Shown here piece after piece: positions 53,480-62,772 of a stretch of DNA of 64,000 nt. Position numbers and translations under genes: made by a program. The notes below the pieces were generated by a model. That model was not told the DNA's origin. It did not search any database and was given only the letters and a program-made list of their open reading frames with translations. Position 1 is the stretch's first letter, and every line of letters begins with the position of its first letter. The stretch is from Antarcticimicrobium luteum (GTDB taxonomy: Bacteria; Pseudomonadota; Alphaproteobacteria; Rhodobacterales; Rhodobacteraceae): positions 62,001 to 126,000 of the forward strand of contig NZ_SMUV01000063.1 in assembly GCF_004358185.1 (NCBI RefSeq), in the 5' to 3' direction.

Positions 53480-54801
53480 CCGGGCAGACCGCGCCGCGCG
53501 AGGAGATCACGCACCGGCGTATCCTGCGCATCGCGGTGCCCATCGTTCTGTCCAACATCACCGTGCCGATCCTTGGCGCCGTCGATACCGGGGTGGTGGG
53601 ACAGATCGGCCTGCCCGAGCCGATCGGCGCGGTCGGGCTGGGGGCGATCGTCCTCTCGGCGGTCTACTGGGTGTTCGGTTTCTTGCGCATGGGCACCGTC
53701 GGGCTGACCAGCCAGGCGCTGGGCGCGGGCGACCGGGGCGAGGTGGCCGCGCTGCTGACCCGGGCGCTGCTGATCGGCGTGGCGGGGGGCGCAGCGCTGA
53801 TCGTGGTGCAGGTGCCGCTGTTCTGGGCGGCGTTGCGGGCGGCGCCGGCCACGCCCGAGGTCGAGGCGCTGGCCACCGGCTACATGCGCATCCGCATCTG
53901 GTCCGCCCCGGCGGCGATCGCGATCTATGGCATCACCGGCTGGCTGATCGCGCAGGAGCGCACCCGCGCGGTGCTGGCGGTGCAGCTGTGGATGAACGGG
54001 CTGAACGTGGTGCTGGACCTGTGGTTCGTGCTGGGCCTCGGCTGGGGCGTGTCAGGCGTGGCCTTTGCCACCTTTCTGGCCGAATGGTCCGGTCTGGCGC
54101 TGGGGCTGTGGTTCTGCCGCGCGGCCTTTGCCCGGCCCGAATGGCGCGACCCGGCGCAGGTGTTCGAACCGGCGCGGCTGAAACACATGATGGCGGTGAA
54201 CGGCGACATCCTGATCCGCTCGCTGCTGCTGCAGGCGATGTTCGTCAGCTTCCTCTTCATCGGCTCCGGCTTCGGCGATGTCACGCTGGCGGCCAATCAG
54301 GTGCTGATGCAGTTCCTGACCTTTTCCGCCTTTGCGCTCGACGGCTTTGCCTTTACCGCCGAGACGCTGGTGGGCCAGGCGCTGGGCGCCCGGGCGCTGG
54401 GCCGGCTGCGCCGCGCCGCCGTGATGAGCGGTACATGGGGGCTGGTGATCGTACTGGCCCTGTCGGCGGTCTTTGCCCTCGCCGGGGGCGCGATCATCGA
54501 CCTGATGACCACCGCGCCCGAGGTACGGCAGGCGGCGCGCGGATTTCTGCCCTATGTGGTCGCCGCCCCGGTGCTGGGTGTGGCGGCCTTCATGCTGGAC
54601 GGAATCTTCATCGGCGCCACCGCGACCCGGGACATGCGCAACATGATGGCGGTGAGTTTCGCGGTCTATGTCGCGGCGCTGGCGCTGCTGGTGCCGGCCT
54701 TCGGCAATCACGGGCTATGGCTGGCGTTGCTGATTTCCTTCGTCGCGCGGGCGATCACACTGGGCCTGCGCTATCCGTCTCTGGAGGCGCGGGCGAGTTA
54801 G
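53476..54801 (+). CDS. MATE-family efflux transporter (DinF-like)
   Basis: A 441-residue cation-coupled multidrug exporter, twelve helices in two halves: HRRILRIAVPIVLSNITVPI for helix 1, AVDTGVVGQIGLPEPIGAVG, and FALDGFAFTAETLVGQALGA in the second half, typical of the DinF branch. No LexA box before the operon. Coupling ion and substrate unknown. Tightly coupled to the two thioesterases. Confidence 0.92.
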   Translation: MTGQTAPREEITHRRILRIAVPIVLSNITVPILGAVDTGVVGQIGLPEPIGAVGLGAIVLSAVYWVFGFLRMGTVGLTSQALGAGDRGEVAALLTRALLIGVAGGAALIVVQVPLFWAALRAAPATPEVEALATGYMRIRIWSAPAAIAIYGITGWLIAQERTRAVLAVQLWMNGLNVVLDLWFVLGLGWGVSGVAFATFLAEWSGLALGLWFCRAAFARPEWRDPAQVFEPARLKHMMAVNGDILIRSLLLQAMFVSFLFIGSGFGDVTLAANQVLMQFLTFSAFALDGFAFTAETLVGQALGARALGRLRRAAVMSGTWGLVIVLALSAVFALAGGAIIDLMTTAPEVRQAARGFLPYVVAAPVLGVAAFMLDGIFIGATATRDMRNMMAVSFAVYVAALALLVPAFGNHGLWLALLISFVARAITLGLRYPSLEARAS

Positions 54802-54938
54802 GGCGATGTTCGGATTGTGTAATTCCGCGTTTTCGGGATTGGTTTAATTTAGGTTTTTAAATAGTTAATTATAATTACAAAAATTTTTCTAATAGTCGAT
54901 TCCCCTACAGGGATACCCACGGAAATATCGCAAAAAGA
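54802..54938. other. AT-rich convergent intergenic spacer
   Basis: Between MATE (+) and arsC (-). About 54830-54900 is very AT-rich (long A/T runs) in a GC-rich background. No gene, no perfect stem with T-run; the run of T's and A's could act as a bidirectional transcript end or a nucleoid-protein site. Confidence 0.5.
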
Positions 54939-55298
54939 CTAGTTGCCCTGCGGCCGGAGAAGTTCCAGCAGCTTTTCCGGCGGCCGGCCGATCACCGCGC
55001 GAGTGCCGGAGATTGCCAGCGGGCGTTCGATCAGCACCGGGTGTTCCGCCATCGCGGCGATCAGGTGGGCGTCGTCGTCGGTCTTGCTGAGGCCCAGCTC
55101 TTTGAAGAGCTTTTCCTTGGTCCGCATCATCTCCGCCGCCGGCGGATTGCCGAGGGCGGTACGGGCGGCGGCAAGCTCCGCCGCGCTGGGCGCGTCCTCA
55201 AGATAGGGGCGCACGGTCACTTCGCCGCCGCGCTCTTGCAGCAGTTTCAACCCCTCGCGCGATTTCGAACAGCGCGGGTTGTGCCAGTATTCGATCAT
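54939..55298 (-). CDS. arsC: ArsC/Spx-family arsenate reductase
   Basis: A 119-residue thioredoxin-fold protein: [20 protein letters not shown] with Cys10 as the reductase nucleophile, then [20 protein letters not shown] and the [20 protein letters not shown] segment with the Arg triad. It should reduce arsenate with glutaredoxin. No other ars genes are nearby and it is coupled to pyrD (ATGA overlap), so a housekeeping redox role is possible. Confidence 0.88.
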   Translation of the reverse strand: MIEYWHNPRCSKSREGLKLLQERGGEVTVRPYLEDAPSAAELAAARTALGNPPAAEMMRTKEKLFKELGLSKTDDDAHLIAAMAEHPVLIERPLAISGTRAVIGRPPEKLLELLRPQGN

Positions 55299-56353
55299 AA
55301 CCAGTCCTCCCGGTTGGTGCCGACGGCCTCGGCCACGCTTGCAAACCCGTCGCGCTCCAGCAGCGCGTCCAGCCCGGTGGCGATCTGCGGAACCAGGCTC
55401 ATGCCCTGATAAACCAGCGCGGTGTAAAGCTGTACGGCGCTGGCGCCGGCGCGGATCTTGGCATAGGCCTCCTCGGCCGAGGAAATCCCGCCAACCCCGA
55501 TCAGCGGGATCGCCCCTTCGGTCAGGGCGCTCAGCCGGGCCAGAACGCGGGTGGATTTCTCGAACAGCGGCGCGCCGGACAGACCGCCGGCCTCGCCCCG
55601 CAGGGCGCTGGTCAGCCCGTCGCGCGCCAGCGTGGTATTGGTGGCGATGATCGCGTCGACCCCGGTCTCGCGTGCCGCCTCGGCGATGTCGGCCAGTTCC
55701 GCCGCGCTCAGGTCCGGGGCGATCTTCAGGAACACCGGGATCGGCCGGGCCAGCGCGTCGCGCGCCGCCATCACACCGGTCAGCAGCGCCGAAAGCGCCG
55801 CCTTTCCCTGCAAATCGCGCAGCTTTTCGGTATTGGGCGACGAGACGTTGACTGTGGCGAAATCCAGATGCGCGCCGCAGCAGGTCAGCACCCGGGCGAA
55901 ATCGCCGGCGCGGTCCTCGCTGTCCTTGTTGGCGCCCAGGTTGAGGCCGATCACGGCCTCCTTCGGGCGCCGGGCCAGCCGCGAGGCGATCGCCTCCATC
56001 CCCTCGTTGTTGAAGCCGAAGCGGTTGATCGCGGCGCGGTCCCCGGTCAGGCGAAAGAGGCGCGGCTTGGGGTTGCCGGGCTGCGGCCGGGGGGTGGCGG
56101 CGCCGACCTCGACGAATCCGAAGCCGCAGCGGGAGAGCGGGCCGAGCACCTCGGCGTTCTTGTCATAGCCCGCCGCCAGCCCGACCGGGTTGGGCAGGTC
56201 GAGCCCGGCCAGCCGACAGCGCAGCCGCGGTGAGGTGACCGGGCCGGGGCCGGGCACCAGACCCATCTTAAGCGCCCTGATCGACAGCCCGTGCGCCACC
56301 TCGGGATCGACCCGGTGCAACAGCGCCAGCCCGGCCTTTTCCAGCAGGTTCAT
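55295..56353 (-). CDS. pyrD: Dihydroorotate dehydrogenase (class 2, quinone-dependent)
   Basis: Pyrimidine synthesis, dihydroorotate to orotate, membrane-associated. 352 residues. The N-terminal helix ([20 protein letters not shown]) is the class 2 membrane patch; [53 protein letters not shown] (catalytic Ser), and [20 protein letters not shown] with [14 protein letters not shown] (FMN phosphate) complete it. Overlaps DUF952 and arsC by 4 nt each. Confidence 0.95.
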   Translation of the reverse strand: MNLLEKAGLALLHRVDPEVAHGLSIRALKMGLVPGPGPVTSPRLRCRLAGLDLPNPVGLAAGYDKNAEVLGPLSRCGFGFVEVGAATPRPQPGNPKPRLFRLTGDRAAINRFGFNNEGMEAIASRLARRPKEAVIGLNLGANKDSEDRAGDFARVLTCCGAHLDFATVNVSSPNTEKLRDLQGKAALSALLTGVMAARDALARPIPVFLKIAPDLSAAELADIAEAARETGVDAIIATNTTLARDGLTSALRGEAGGLSGAPLFEKSTRVLARLSALTEGAIPLIGVGGISSAEEAYAKIRAGASAVQLYTALVYQGMSLVPQIATGLDALLERDGFASVAEAVGTNREDWL

Positions 56354-56688
56354 ACCATCCGCTCCGGAAAGCGATGCGCACCGTCCATCAGCGGCAGCGG
56401 CTCGGCCCAGACGACCTCCGACAGGCGCAGCGCGCGGAAAAGATGCGGGAATTTCGCGCCGCCGCGCGACACCTCCCATCTCAGCGCCGCGCCCATCGTT
56501 TCGGCCTCGCAGGCCAGCAGCATCAGCCCCTCTTGCCCGGCGAAATGTTTTGCGGCGGTCTCGGCGGCCTGCTCTGCCGTCGAGAAATGCACAAAGCCGT
56601 CGGCCAGATCGACCGGGGCGCCGGTGGTCTCGCCAGCCTGTTGCAGCGCCGCCCATTCGTCGGCGCGGAATATCTTGTAAATCAGCAT
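56350..56688 (-). CDS. DUF952 family protein
   Basis: A 112-residue protein with the DUF952 signature: [20 protein letters not shown], then [20 protein letters not shown] and [14 protein letters not shown]. Function unknown. First gene of the DUF952-pyrD-arsC operon, divergent from the 5'-nucleotidase; also often next to pyrD in relatives (recalled, not verified). Confidence 0.88.
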   Translation of the reverse strand: MLIYKIFRADEWAALQQAGETTGAPVDLADGFVHFSTAEQAAETAAKHFAGQEGLMLLACEAETMGAALRWEVSRGGAKFPHLFRALRLSEVVWAEPLPLMDGAHRFPERMV

Positions 56689-56817
56689 GGATGCGTGATG
56701 CCCCGGCGGGGCTGCGGAATCAAGCGCGATTGGCGCAGGGTCAGCGCGCGGGAGGCTTTGACAGGGGGCGATTTGCGGCGCAACATCGACGGAAAATAGC
56801 CAACCGGGAGTTGTTTC

Positions 56818-58392
56818 ATGATGATGCGTTTTCTCACCCCCTTTGCCGCGCTGGCGCTCGGTGCCGGGGCAGCCTCGGCCGACTACAGCCTGACGATTCT
56901 GCATACCAACGATTTTCACGCCCGGTTCGAGCCGATCAGCAAATACGACAGCGGCTGCTCGGCCGAGGACAATCAGGCGGGCAAATGCTTTGGCGGTTCG
57001 GCGCGGCTGGTCACGGCGGTGGCCGAGGCGCGGGCGCGCTCCAACAACTCCATCCTTGTCGATGGCGGCGATCAGTTCCAGGGCACGCTGTTCTATACCT
57101 ATTACAAGGGCAAGGTCGCCGCCGAGATGATGAACAAGCTCGGTTATGACGCGATGACCGTGGGCAACCACGAATTCGACGACGGCCCCGAGGTGTTGCG
57201 CGGTTTCATGGATGCGGTGCGCTTTCCGGTGCTGATGTCGAATGCCGATTTCTCCGGCGAGGAGATGCTGGCGACCAAGCTGCTGAAATCCACGGTGATC
57301 GAGCGGGGCGGCGAAAAGCTGGGCCTGATCGGGCTGACGCCGCAGGACACCGACGAGCTGGCAAGCCCCGGCCCCAACGTGCAGTTCACCGACCCCGTGC
57401 CGGCGGTGCAGGGCGAGGTGGACCGGCTGACCGCCGAGGGCGTCAACAAGATCATCGTGCTGAGCCACTCAGGTTACCGCGTCGATCAGCGCGTCGCGGC
57501 GGGGACCACCGGCGTCGACGTGATCGTCGGCGGGCATTCCAACACCTATCTCAGCAATGTCTCGGACCGCGCCGCCGGTCCCTATCCGACCATGGTCAAC
57601 GGTGTGGCCATCGTCTCGGCCTATGCCTATGGCAAGTTTCTGGGCGAGCTGAACGTCACGTTCGACGACGCGGGCACGCTCATCGAGGCCAGCGGCGAGC
57701 CGCTGATCATGGATGCCGGCGTGACCGAGGATGAGCCGACGGTCGGACGGATCGCCGAGCTGGCGCAGCCGCTGGACGAGATCCGGCAAAAGGTGGTCGC
57801 CGCCGCGGCCGCCCCGATCGAAGGTGATCGCGGGGTCTGCCGGGTGCAGGAATGCGCCATGGGCAACCTTGTGGCCGACGCCATGCTGGCGCGGGTGGCC
57901 GATCAGGGGGTGACCGTCGCCATCGCCAATTCGGGCGGCCTGCGGGCCAGCATCGATGTGGGCGACGTGACCATGGGCGAGGTGTTGACGGTGCTGCCGT
58001 TCCAAAACACGCTCTCGACCTTCGAGATCAGCGGTCAGGGTCTCATCGACGCGCTGGAAAACGGCGTCAGCCAGGTCGAAGAGGTGGCGGGCCGCTTTCC
58101 GCAGGTCTCCGGCATGACCTTTGCCTGGAACCCCGCCGCGCCGGTGGGGGCGCGGATTTCCGAGGTGATGGTGGCCAGCGAGGACGGCTATGTGCCGATC
58201 GACCCGGCGGCCAGCTATCTGGCGGTGACCAACAACTATGTGCGCAATGGCGGGGACGGCTACAAGATGTTCTCGGGCGAGGACAAGAACGCCTATGACT
58301 ACGGGCCGGACCTGGCCGATGTCACCGCCGAATACCTGGCCGGGCAATCGCCCTATCAGCCCTATACCGACGGGCGGATCACGCGGAAGTAG
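56818..58392 (+). CDS. Exported 5'-nucleotidase / 2',3'-cyclic phosphodiesterase (UshA-like)
   Basis: A 524-residue periplasmic phosphatase. The signal peptide ends near Ala-Ala-Ser-Ala-Asp (residue 22). The metallophos domain has LTILHTNDFHARFEP, VDGGDQFQGTLFYTYYKGKV, GNHEFDDGPEVLRGF, ILSHSGYRVDQ and VIVGGHSNTYL; the C-terminal nucleotide-binding domain has IANSGGLRASIDVGDVTMGE, LPFQNTLSTFEISGQGL and TNNYVRNGGDGYKMF. It hydrolyses extracellular nucleotides for phosphate and nucleosides. GGGAG before ATG-ATG-ATG. Confidence 0.93.
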   Translation: MMMRFLTPFAALALGAGAASADYSLTILHTNDFHARFEPISKYDSGCSAEDNQAGKCFGGSARLVTAVAEARARSNNSILVDGGDQFQGTLFYTYYKGKVAAEMMNKLGYDAMTVGNHEFDDGPEVLRGFMDAVRFPVLMSNADFSGEEMLATKLLKSTVIERGGEKLGLIGLTPQDTDELASPGPNVQFTDPVPAVQGEVDRLTAEGVNKIIVLSHSGYRVDQRVAAGTTGVDVIVGGHSNTYLSNVSDRAAGPYPTMVNGVAIVSAYAYGKFLGELNVTFDDAGTLIEASGEPLIMDAGVTEDEPTVGRIAELAQPLDEIRQKVVAAAAAPIEGDRGVCRVQECAMGNLVADAMLARVADQGVTVAIANSGGLRASIDVGDVTMGEVLTVLPFQNTLSTFEISGQGLIDALENGVSQVEEVAGRFPQVSGMTFAWNPAAPVGARISEVMVASEDGYVPIDPAASYLAVTNNYVRNGGDGYKMFSGEDKNAYDYGPDLADVTAEYLAGQSPYQPYTDGRITRK

Positions 58393-58429
58393 GCGCCGGG
58401 CCTGGGGCCGGGGCCGTTGTCCCGGTTCC

Positions 58430-60175
58430 TTACTCCTCCAGCCCCGGCCAGAGCGCCGGGTCGAGCCCGGCGATGAGGGGGGCCAGCGCCTCTTGGTGCT
58501 GGCGCCAGGCGCCGACTGAATTGCGGTGCACCGGCTGGCGCAACTGGCCCGCGCTGAGGGTCAGCACAGCGGCCTCGGTCTCCTCCGGCCGGGCCATCTG
58601 CGGCACCCAGTCCAGCCCGCAATACCCGGCCAGCCGCCGGCTCGCCGCCTCGGGATCGGCGGTCATCTCCTCATAGGAGAGATCCAGGATCTGGCCGGGC
58701 AGCAGCCGGTGCCAGAACGCCATGAGTTCGGCATAGAGGTTGAACCGATGCGCCATCGCGCGCAGGTCATAGGTATAACTCAGCGCGCTGCCCGAGAAAT
58801 GGCCGCGCCACATCGACAGCGCCACGTCGCGCGGGTCGCGGCGCAAATGTACGAAACGGGCGCCGGGATGGACGGTTTTCAGGAACCCGATCAGCCGGTA
58901 ATTCTCGGGCATCTTGTCGGTATAGGCGGCAACGCCCCGGGGCAGGGCGGGCAGCATCTGCCGCTCGCGCTCGAGGACGTCCGCGACTTCGGTGGCGCCA
59001 AAGGGTGTGCCCGCCTCGATCAGCGGATAGAGCAGCCGGCCCGCGATGATCTGCTCGCCCAACGGATGCACAAGCGGATGCGCGCCCAGCATCGCCTCGG
59101 CCAGCGTGGTGCCCGAGCGTGGCAGGCCGAGCACATAGACCGGCATCACCGGCTCCTGCGCTGCGCTCGCCTCTGGTGGGGCGGGGAAATAGGCCATGAT
59201 CGCATCATTCAGCGCGCTGTCGCGCTGCGCGTCATAGGGCAGAGCGCGGGCCATGTCGCGGTTGGCGTCGGCCAGATGGCGCGCCTCGGTTTTGACATCG
59301 GCGGCCTGCTGGGCGATCCGGGCCAGCGCGAAATTCAGGCTGGCGCGGTCCCGATGCCGCGACCCGGCGTGTTTGAGGGCCGCCCGTGCCGCCTCGGAGA
59401 GCGCGGCGTTCTCTTCGCGGCCTTGCAGTGCGGCCAGGTGTTCGATGGCCTCGGCGTTCTGCGGGTCCAGCACCAGAACCCGGCGATAGGCCTCCTGTGC
59501 GGCGGCCCGGTCGCCGGTTTCCACATAACTGGCGGCAAGGCGCAGATGCGCGCCGACATGGGATGGGGCCAGGTCCACCGCCCGCCGCGCCGCGTCCAGC
59601 GCCGCGTCGTAGCGGGTCTGGCGCGCCAGCGGCAGGCTGATGTTGATCAGCGTGTCCACGTTGGTGGGGTCGAGCGCCAGCGCGGCCTGAAAATCCTCCA
59701 GCGCCAGATCGGTCAGGCCCAGCGTGTTACGCAGCACCCCACGCAGATTGTAATTGCGTGGCTGTTTCGGGGCCAGTGCCACCGCGCGCGCGGCCGCCGA
59801 TTCGGCACCTTCGGTCTGGCCCAGGTTGGCCAGCGCCTGCGCCCTGAGGTATTGGGCGCCCTCGTCGCCGGGATCGTTCGCCACCATCCGGTCGAGCAGG
59901 GTCAGCGCCTTGTCCGCCATGTCGAGCAGAATAAGGGTTTGCGCCATGTTGCGCTGGGCGTCGACGAAATGGGGGTCCAGCCGGATCGCCTTTTGAAACA
60001 TTGCGATCGCCGCGCGTTGCTGGCCCGTGCCGCACATGGCAAGCCCCGCCAGATTGGGAAAATGCGGATCCCTCGGGTGTCGCGCCATCGCCGCCTTGGC
60101 GGTTTTCAATGCGGCCTTGTACCGTCCCTGCTGGAGTTGGACCCGGGTCAGGGCGAAGGGGTTTTGCTGGGGCAT
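58430..60175 (-). CDS. TPR-repeat sulfotransferase
   Basis: A 581-residue protein: residues 1 to about 280 are tandem TPR repeats (for example GQQRAAIAMFQKAIRLDPHF and NVDTLINISLPLARQTRYDA), and about 320-580 a Sulfotransfer domain. The 5'-PAPS loop is VYVLGLPRSGTTLAEAMLGA and the 3'-phosphate segment is FVHLRRDPRDVALSMWRGHF. It would transfer sulfate from PAPS to an unknown acceptor, probably an envelope or secreted molecule. No glycosyl or sulfate genes are near. Confidence 0.9.
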   Translation of the reverse strand: MPQQNPFALTRVQLQQGRYKAALKTAKAAMARHPRDPHFPNLAGLAMCGTGQQRAAIAMFQKAIRLDPHFVDAQRNMAQTLILLDMADKALTLLDRMVANDPGDEGAQYLRAQALANLGQTEGAESAAARAVALAPKQPRNYNLRGVLRNTLGLTDLALEDFQAALALDPTNVDTLINISLPLARQTRYDAALDAARRAVDLAPSHVGAHLRLAASYVETGDRAAAQEAYRRVLVLDPQNAEAIEHLAALQGREENAALSEAARAALKHAGSRHRDRASLNFALARIAQQAADVKTEARHLADANRDMARALPYDAQRDSALNDAIMAYFPAPPEASAAQEPVMPVYVLGLPRSGTTLAEAMLGAHPLVHPLGEQIIAGRLLYPLIEAGTPFGATEVADVLERERQMLPALPRGVAAYTDKMPENYRLIGFLKTVHPGARFVHLRRDPRDVALSMWRGHFSGSALSYTYDLRAMAHRFNLYAELMAFWHRLLPGQILDLSYEEMTADPEAASRRLAGYCGLDWVPQMARPEETEAAVLTLSAGQLRQPVHRNSVGAWRQHQEALAPLIAGLDPALWPGLEE

Positions 60176-60205
60176 GGCAGGATACTCTTGAACCGGTCCG
60201 ACGGT

Positions 60206-60246
60206 GTTACATAACTGTTACGACACAGGCGACAACGTCTGTCGCC
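60206..60246. promoter_or_regulatory. Repeat elements in the sulfotransferase / YedK divergent region
   Basis: GTTAC-N6-GTTAC (60206-60221) and a 7-bp palindrome GGCGACA-N5-TGTCGCC (60228-60246) lie in the 139-bp divergent gap. The first has the spacing of a LexA box but A instead of C at the fourth position of each half; the second is a plausible operator. Neither is proven. Confidence 0.3.
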
Positions 60247-60314
60247 GGAAAAGGGCGAAAAATCGCCCGCGCCGGTCCCTTTGATGCCCGGCCTGCGAGC
60301 GGCGGGAGGACAAA

Positions 60315-60983
60315 ATGTGCGGACGATTTGCGGTCACCCTGCCCAGCGACGCGATGGCACGGCTGTTCGCGGCGCAGCCGGCGAACGATCTGCCGCCGGT
60401 GCCGAATTTCAACGTCTGCCCGACCAATCAAGTGCATGTGGTCCGCGCGGGCGAAGCGGGGCGGCGGTTGCTGCCGATGCGCTGGGGGTTCCTGGCGCAC
60501 TGGTACAAGAGCGCCGCCGACGGCCCGCTGCTGATCAATGCGCGGGCCGAGACCCTGGCGGAGAAACCGGCCTTTCGTGCCGCCTGCCGCGGTCGCCGTT
60601 GCATCGTGGTTGCAAACGGGTTCTACGAGTGGACCAAGACGGATGAGGGCGCGCGCCTGCCATGGTACATCTTTCGCCGCGACGGCGCGCCGCTGGCCTT
60701 TGGCGGTATCTGGCAGGACTGGAGCGGGCCCGACGGGGCGGTGCCGACCTGCGCCATCGTCACCACCGCCGCCAATACGGCATTGTCGCCCATTCATGAC
60801 CGGATGCCGCTGGTGCTGGAGCCCGCCGACTGGCCGCTCTGGCTGGGCGAGGCGGGCCGGGGCGCGGCGCGGCTGATGCAGCCCGCGGGCGAGGCGGCGC
60901 TGACGTTCCACCGGGTGGGCCGCGCGGTCAATTCCAACCGGGCGACCGGCGCCGGGCTGATCGAACCGCTGAACGCGGAGTGA
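60315..60983 (+). CDS. SOS response-associated (SRAP) protein, YedK/HMCES type
   Basis: A 222-residue SRAP protein that crosslinks to abasic sites in single-stranded DNA. Cys2 (MCGRFAV) is the nucleophile after Met removal; INARAETLAEKPAFR, CIVVANGFYEWTK with the catalytic Glu, and LSPIHDRMPLVLEP with the His are the active-site blocks. GGGAGGAC precedes the ATG. Damage-protection role from family knowledge. Confidence 0.94.
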   Translation: MCGRFAVTLPSDAMARLFAAQPANDLPPVPNFNVCPTNQVHVVRAGEAGRRLLPMRWGFLAHWYKSAADGPLLINARAETLAEKPAFRAACRGRRCIVVANGFYEWTKTDEGARLPWYIFRRDGAPLAFGGIWQDWSGPDGAVPTCAIVTTAANTALSPIHDRMPLVLEPADWPLWLGEAGRGAARLMQPAGEAALTFHRVGRAVNSNRATGAGLIEPLNAE

Positions 60984-60994
60984 GCGGGGGGCGG

Positions 60995-61477
60995 TCAGCC
61001 CTGCTGGCGGGTGGGCCGCAGAGCCGGGGCCTTGAGCGGCGCGCGGCTGTGGACGTTGCCGGCCATCGTCGCCTTTTTCAGCAGCGCCAGAAAGGTTTCG
61101 GCCTCCTGCGCGTCGAGCCCGGCGAGGATGTCGGATTGCAGAGCGGCCACATGCGGCCGTGCCTCTGCCAGCAGGGCGGCGCCCTCGGCGGTCAGCGCCA
61201 GTTCCTTGGCCCGCCGGTCGTTGCGCGAGATGGTGCGCCGCACCAGCCCGCGCGAATCCAGCCGGTCGATCACCTTGCCCAGCGTGGCGCGGTCATAGGC
61301 GACCAGCCCCGCCACCGTCGCCTGATCGATGCCGGGATGATTGCGGATGGCGCTGAGCGCGGCATATTGCACCGGCGTCAGGTTCAGACCGGCCTGCGCC
61401 ATGCGCTCCATGAAGAGCGCCACGGAAATCTGGTTCAGCCGCCGGACAAGGTGCCCGGGCATGGTGTGGATATCCAT
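60995..61477 (-). CDS. MarR-family transcriptional regulator
   Basis: A 160-residue MarR-type regulator: LVRRLNQISVALFMERMAQA helix, LTPVQYAALSAIRNHPGIDQ and ATVAGLVAYDRATLGKVIDR recognition helices, then a wing LDSRGLVRRTISRNDRRAKE. The ATG at 61477 was chosen for its near-perfect leader GGAGGTAAC; an upstream in-frame ATG lacks one. Divergent from mnmH. Ligand unknown. Confidence 0.92.
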   Translation of the reverse strand: MDIHTMPGHLVRRLNQISVALFMERMAQAGLNLTPVQYAALSAIRNHPGIDQATVAGLVAYDRATLGKVIDRLDSRGLVRRTISRNDRRAKELALTAEGAALLAEARPHVAALQSDILAGLDAQEAETFLALLKKATMAGNVHSRAPLKAPALRPTRQQG

Positions 61478-61620
61478 GTTACCTCCGGTTGTGCGCGCCG
61501 GATCGATGATGGCTGTTGCTCCGGGGCTTTGCAAGTAAGCATATAATGGAGGCTGCGGCTATTTTGGCCGCCGGGGGCTGTGGCGCTTTCCCTTGCCCGC
61601 GCGGCGCGGTAGAGGAGCCT

Positions 61621-62685
61621 ATGGCGAAGGAATTTCACAGGCTGTCCGATCTGCTCGAACATGGGTTCGATACCGTGATCGACGTGCGCAGCCCGGCCGA
61701 ATACGCCGAGGATCACGTGCCCGGCGCGATCAACCTGCCGGTGCTCGACAACGAAGAGCGCGCGCGGGTCGGCACCATCTACAAACAGGACAGTCCGTTC
61801 CGCGCCCGCAAGATCGGCGCGGCACTGGTGTTCCGCAATGCCGCCGGTCATATCGAGACCGCGCTGCAGGACAAGCCGGGCGGCTGGCGTCCGCTGGTCT
61901 ATTGCTGGCGCGGCGGCCAGCGGTCGGGTTCCTTCGCCTGGATGCTCAGCCAGATCGGCTGGCGCGCCGAGAGCATCAAGGGCGGCTATCAGACCTATCG
62001 CCGGCTGGTCTATGGCACGCTCTACGAGGGGCGGGTGCCGCACCGGCTGGTGCTGCTCGACGGCTATACCGGCACCGCCAAGACCGATCTGTTGCACATC
62101 CTCGACCGGCGCGGCGTGCAGATGCTGGACCTGGAGGGGCTGGCGGCGCATCGCGGCTCGCTGCTGGGCGAGATGGCCGAACCGCAACCCAGCCAGAAGG
62201 CCTTTGAGACGGCGCTGGCGGTCGCGCTCAGCCGGCTCGATCCGGCGCGTCCGGTGGTGGTCGAGGCGGAATCCAGCAAGGTCGGCGAACGGATGGTGCC
62301 GCCCGCGCTCTGGGCGGCGATGAAGATGGCGCCACGGATCGAGGTCGAGGCGCCGTTGGCGGCGCGCACCGCCTATCTGGTGCGGGCCTATGACGATATC
62401 CTGTCCGATCCCGACCGTCTGCGCGCCCGGCTGGACGGGTTGCGGGCCCATCGCGGCCACGCCGTGGTGGATGGCTGGTTCGAACTGATCGCGGCGGGTG
62501 ACAAGCCGGGTCTGACCCGCGCGCTGATGGCCGAACACTACGATCCGGCCTATGCCAAGTCACGCAAGGCGATCGGGGCCGAGGTTCTGGCCCGGGTCAC
62601 CTGCGAAAGCCTGGATGGGCCGGGACTGGAGGCGGCGGCGGCCGAGATCGAGGCGGCCGTGGAAGGTTTTGGCCGAGGGCTTTGA
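61621..62685 (+). CDS. mnmH: tRNA 2-selenouridine synthase (MnmH/SelU)
   Basis: Installs geranyl/seleno modifications at tRNA wobble uridine using selenophosphate. 354 residues. The rhodanese domain includes VIDVRSPAEYAEDHVPGAIN and the catalytic Cys in PLVYCWRGGQRSGSFAWML (about residue 95); SIKGGYQTYRRLV follows. The P-loop-like segment is DGYTGTAKTDLLHIL (about 145-155). GAGGAG precedes the ATG. It needs selenophosphate from SelD, encoded convergently next door. Confidence 0.94.
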   Translation: MAKEFHRLSDLLEHGFDTVIDVRSPAEYAEDHVPGAINLPVLDNEERARVGTIYKQDSPFRARKIGAALVFRNAAGHIETALQDKPGGWRPLVYCWRGGQRSGSFAWMLSQIGWRAESIKGGYQTYRRLVYGTLYEGRVPHRLVLLDGYTGTAKTDLLHILDRRGVQMLDLEGLAAHRGSLLGEMAEPQPSQKAFETALAVALSRLDPARPVVVEAESSKVGERMVPPALWAAMKMAPRIEVEAPLAARTAYLVRAYDDILSDPDRLRARLDGLRAHRGHAVVDGWFELIAAGDKPGLTRALMAEHYDPAYAKSRKAIGAEVLARVTCESLDGPGLEAAAAEIEAAVEGFGRGL

Positions 62686-62772
62686 TGTCTGACGTCCGGG
62701 CGAGGCGGGCCAGCGCGCGATGCACGCCCCGCCGCAGTATCCTGGCAGAGAAGAAGAGGCGGGGCGGAGACG

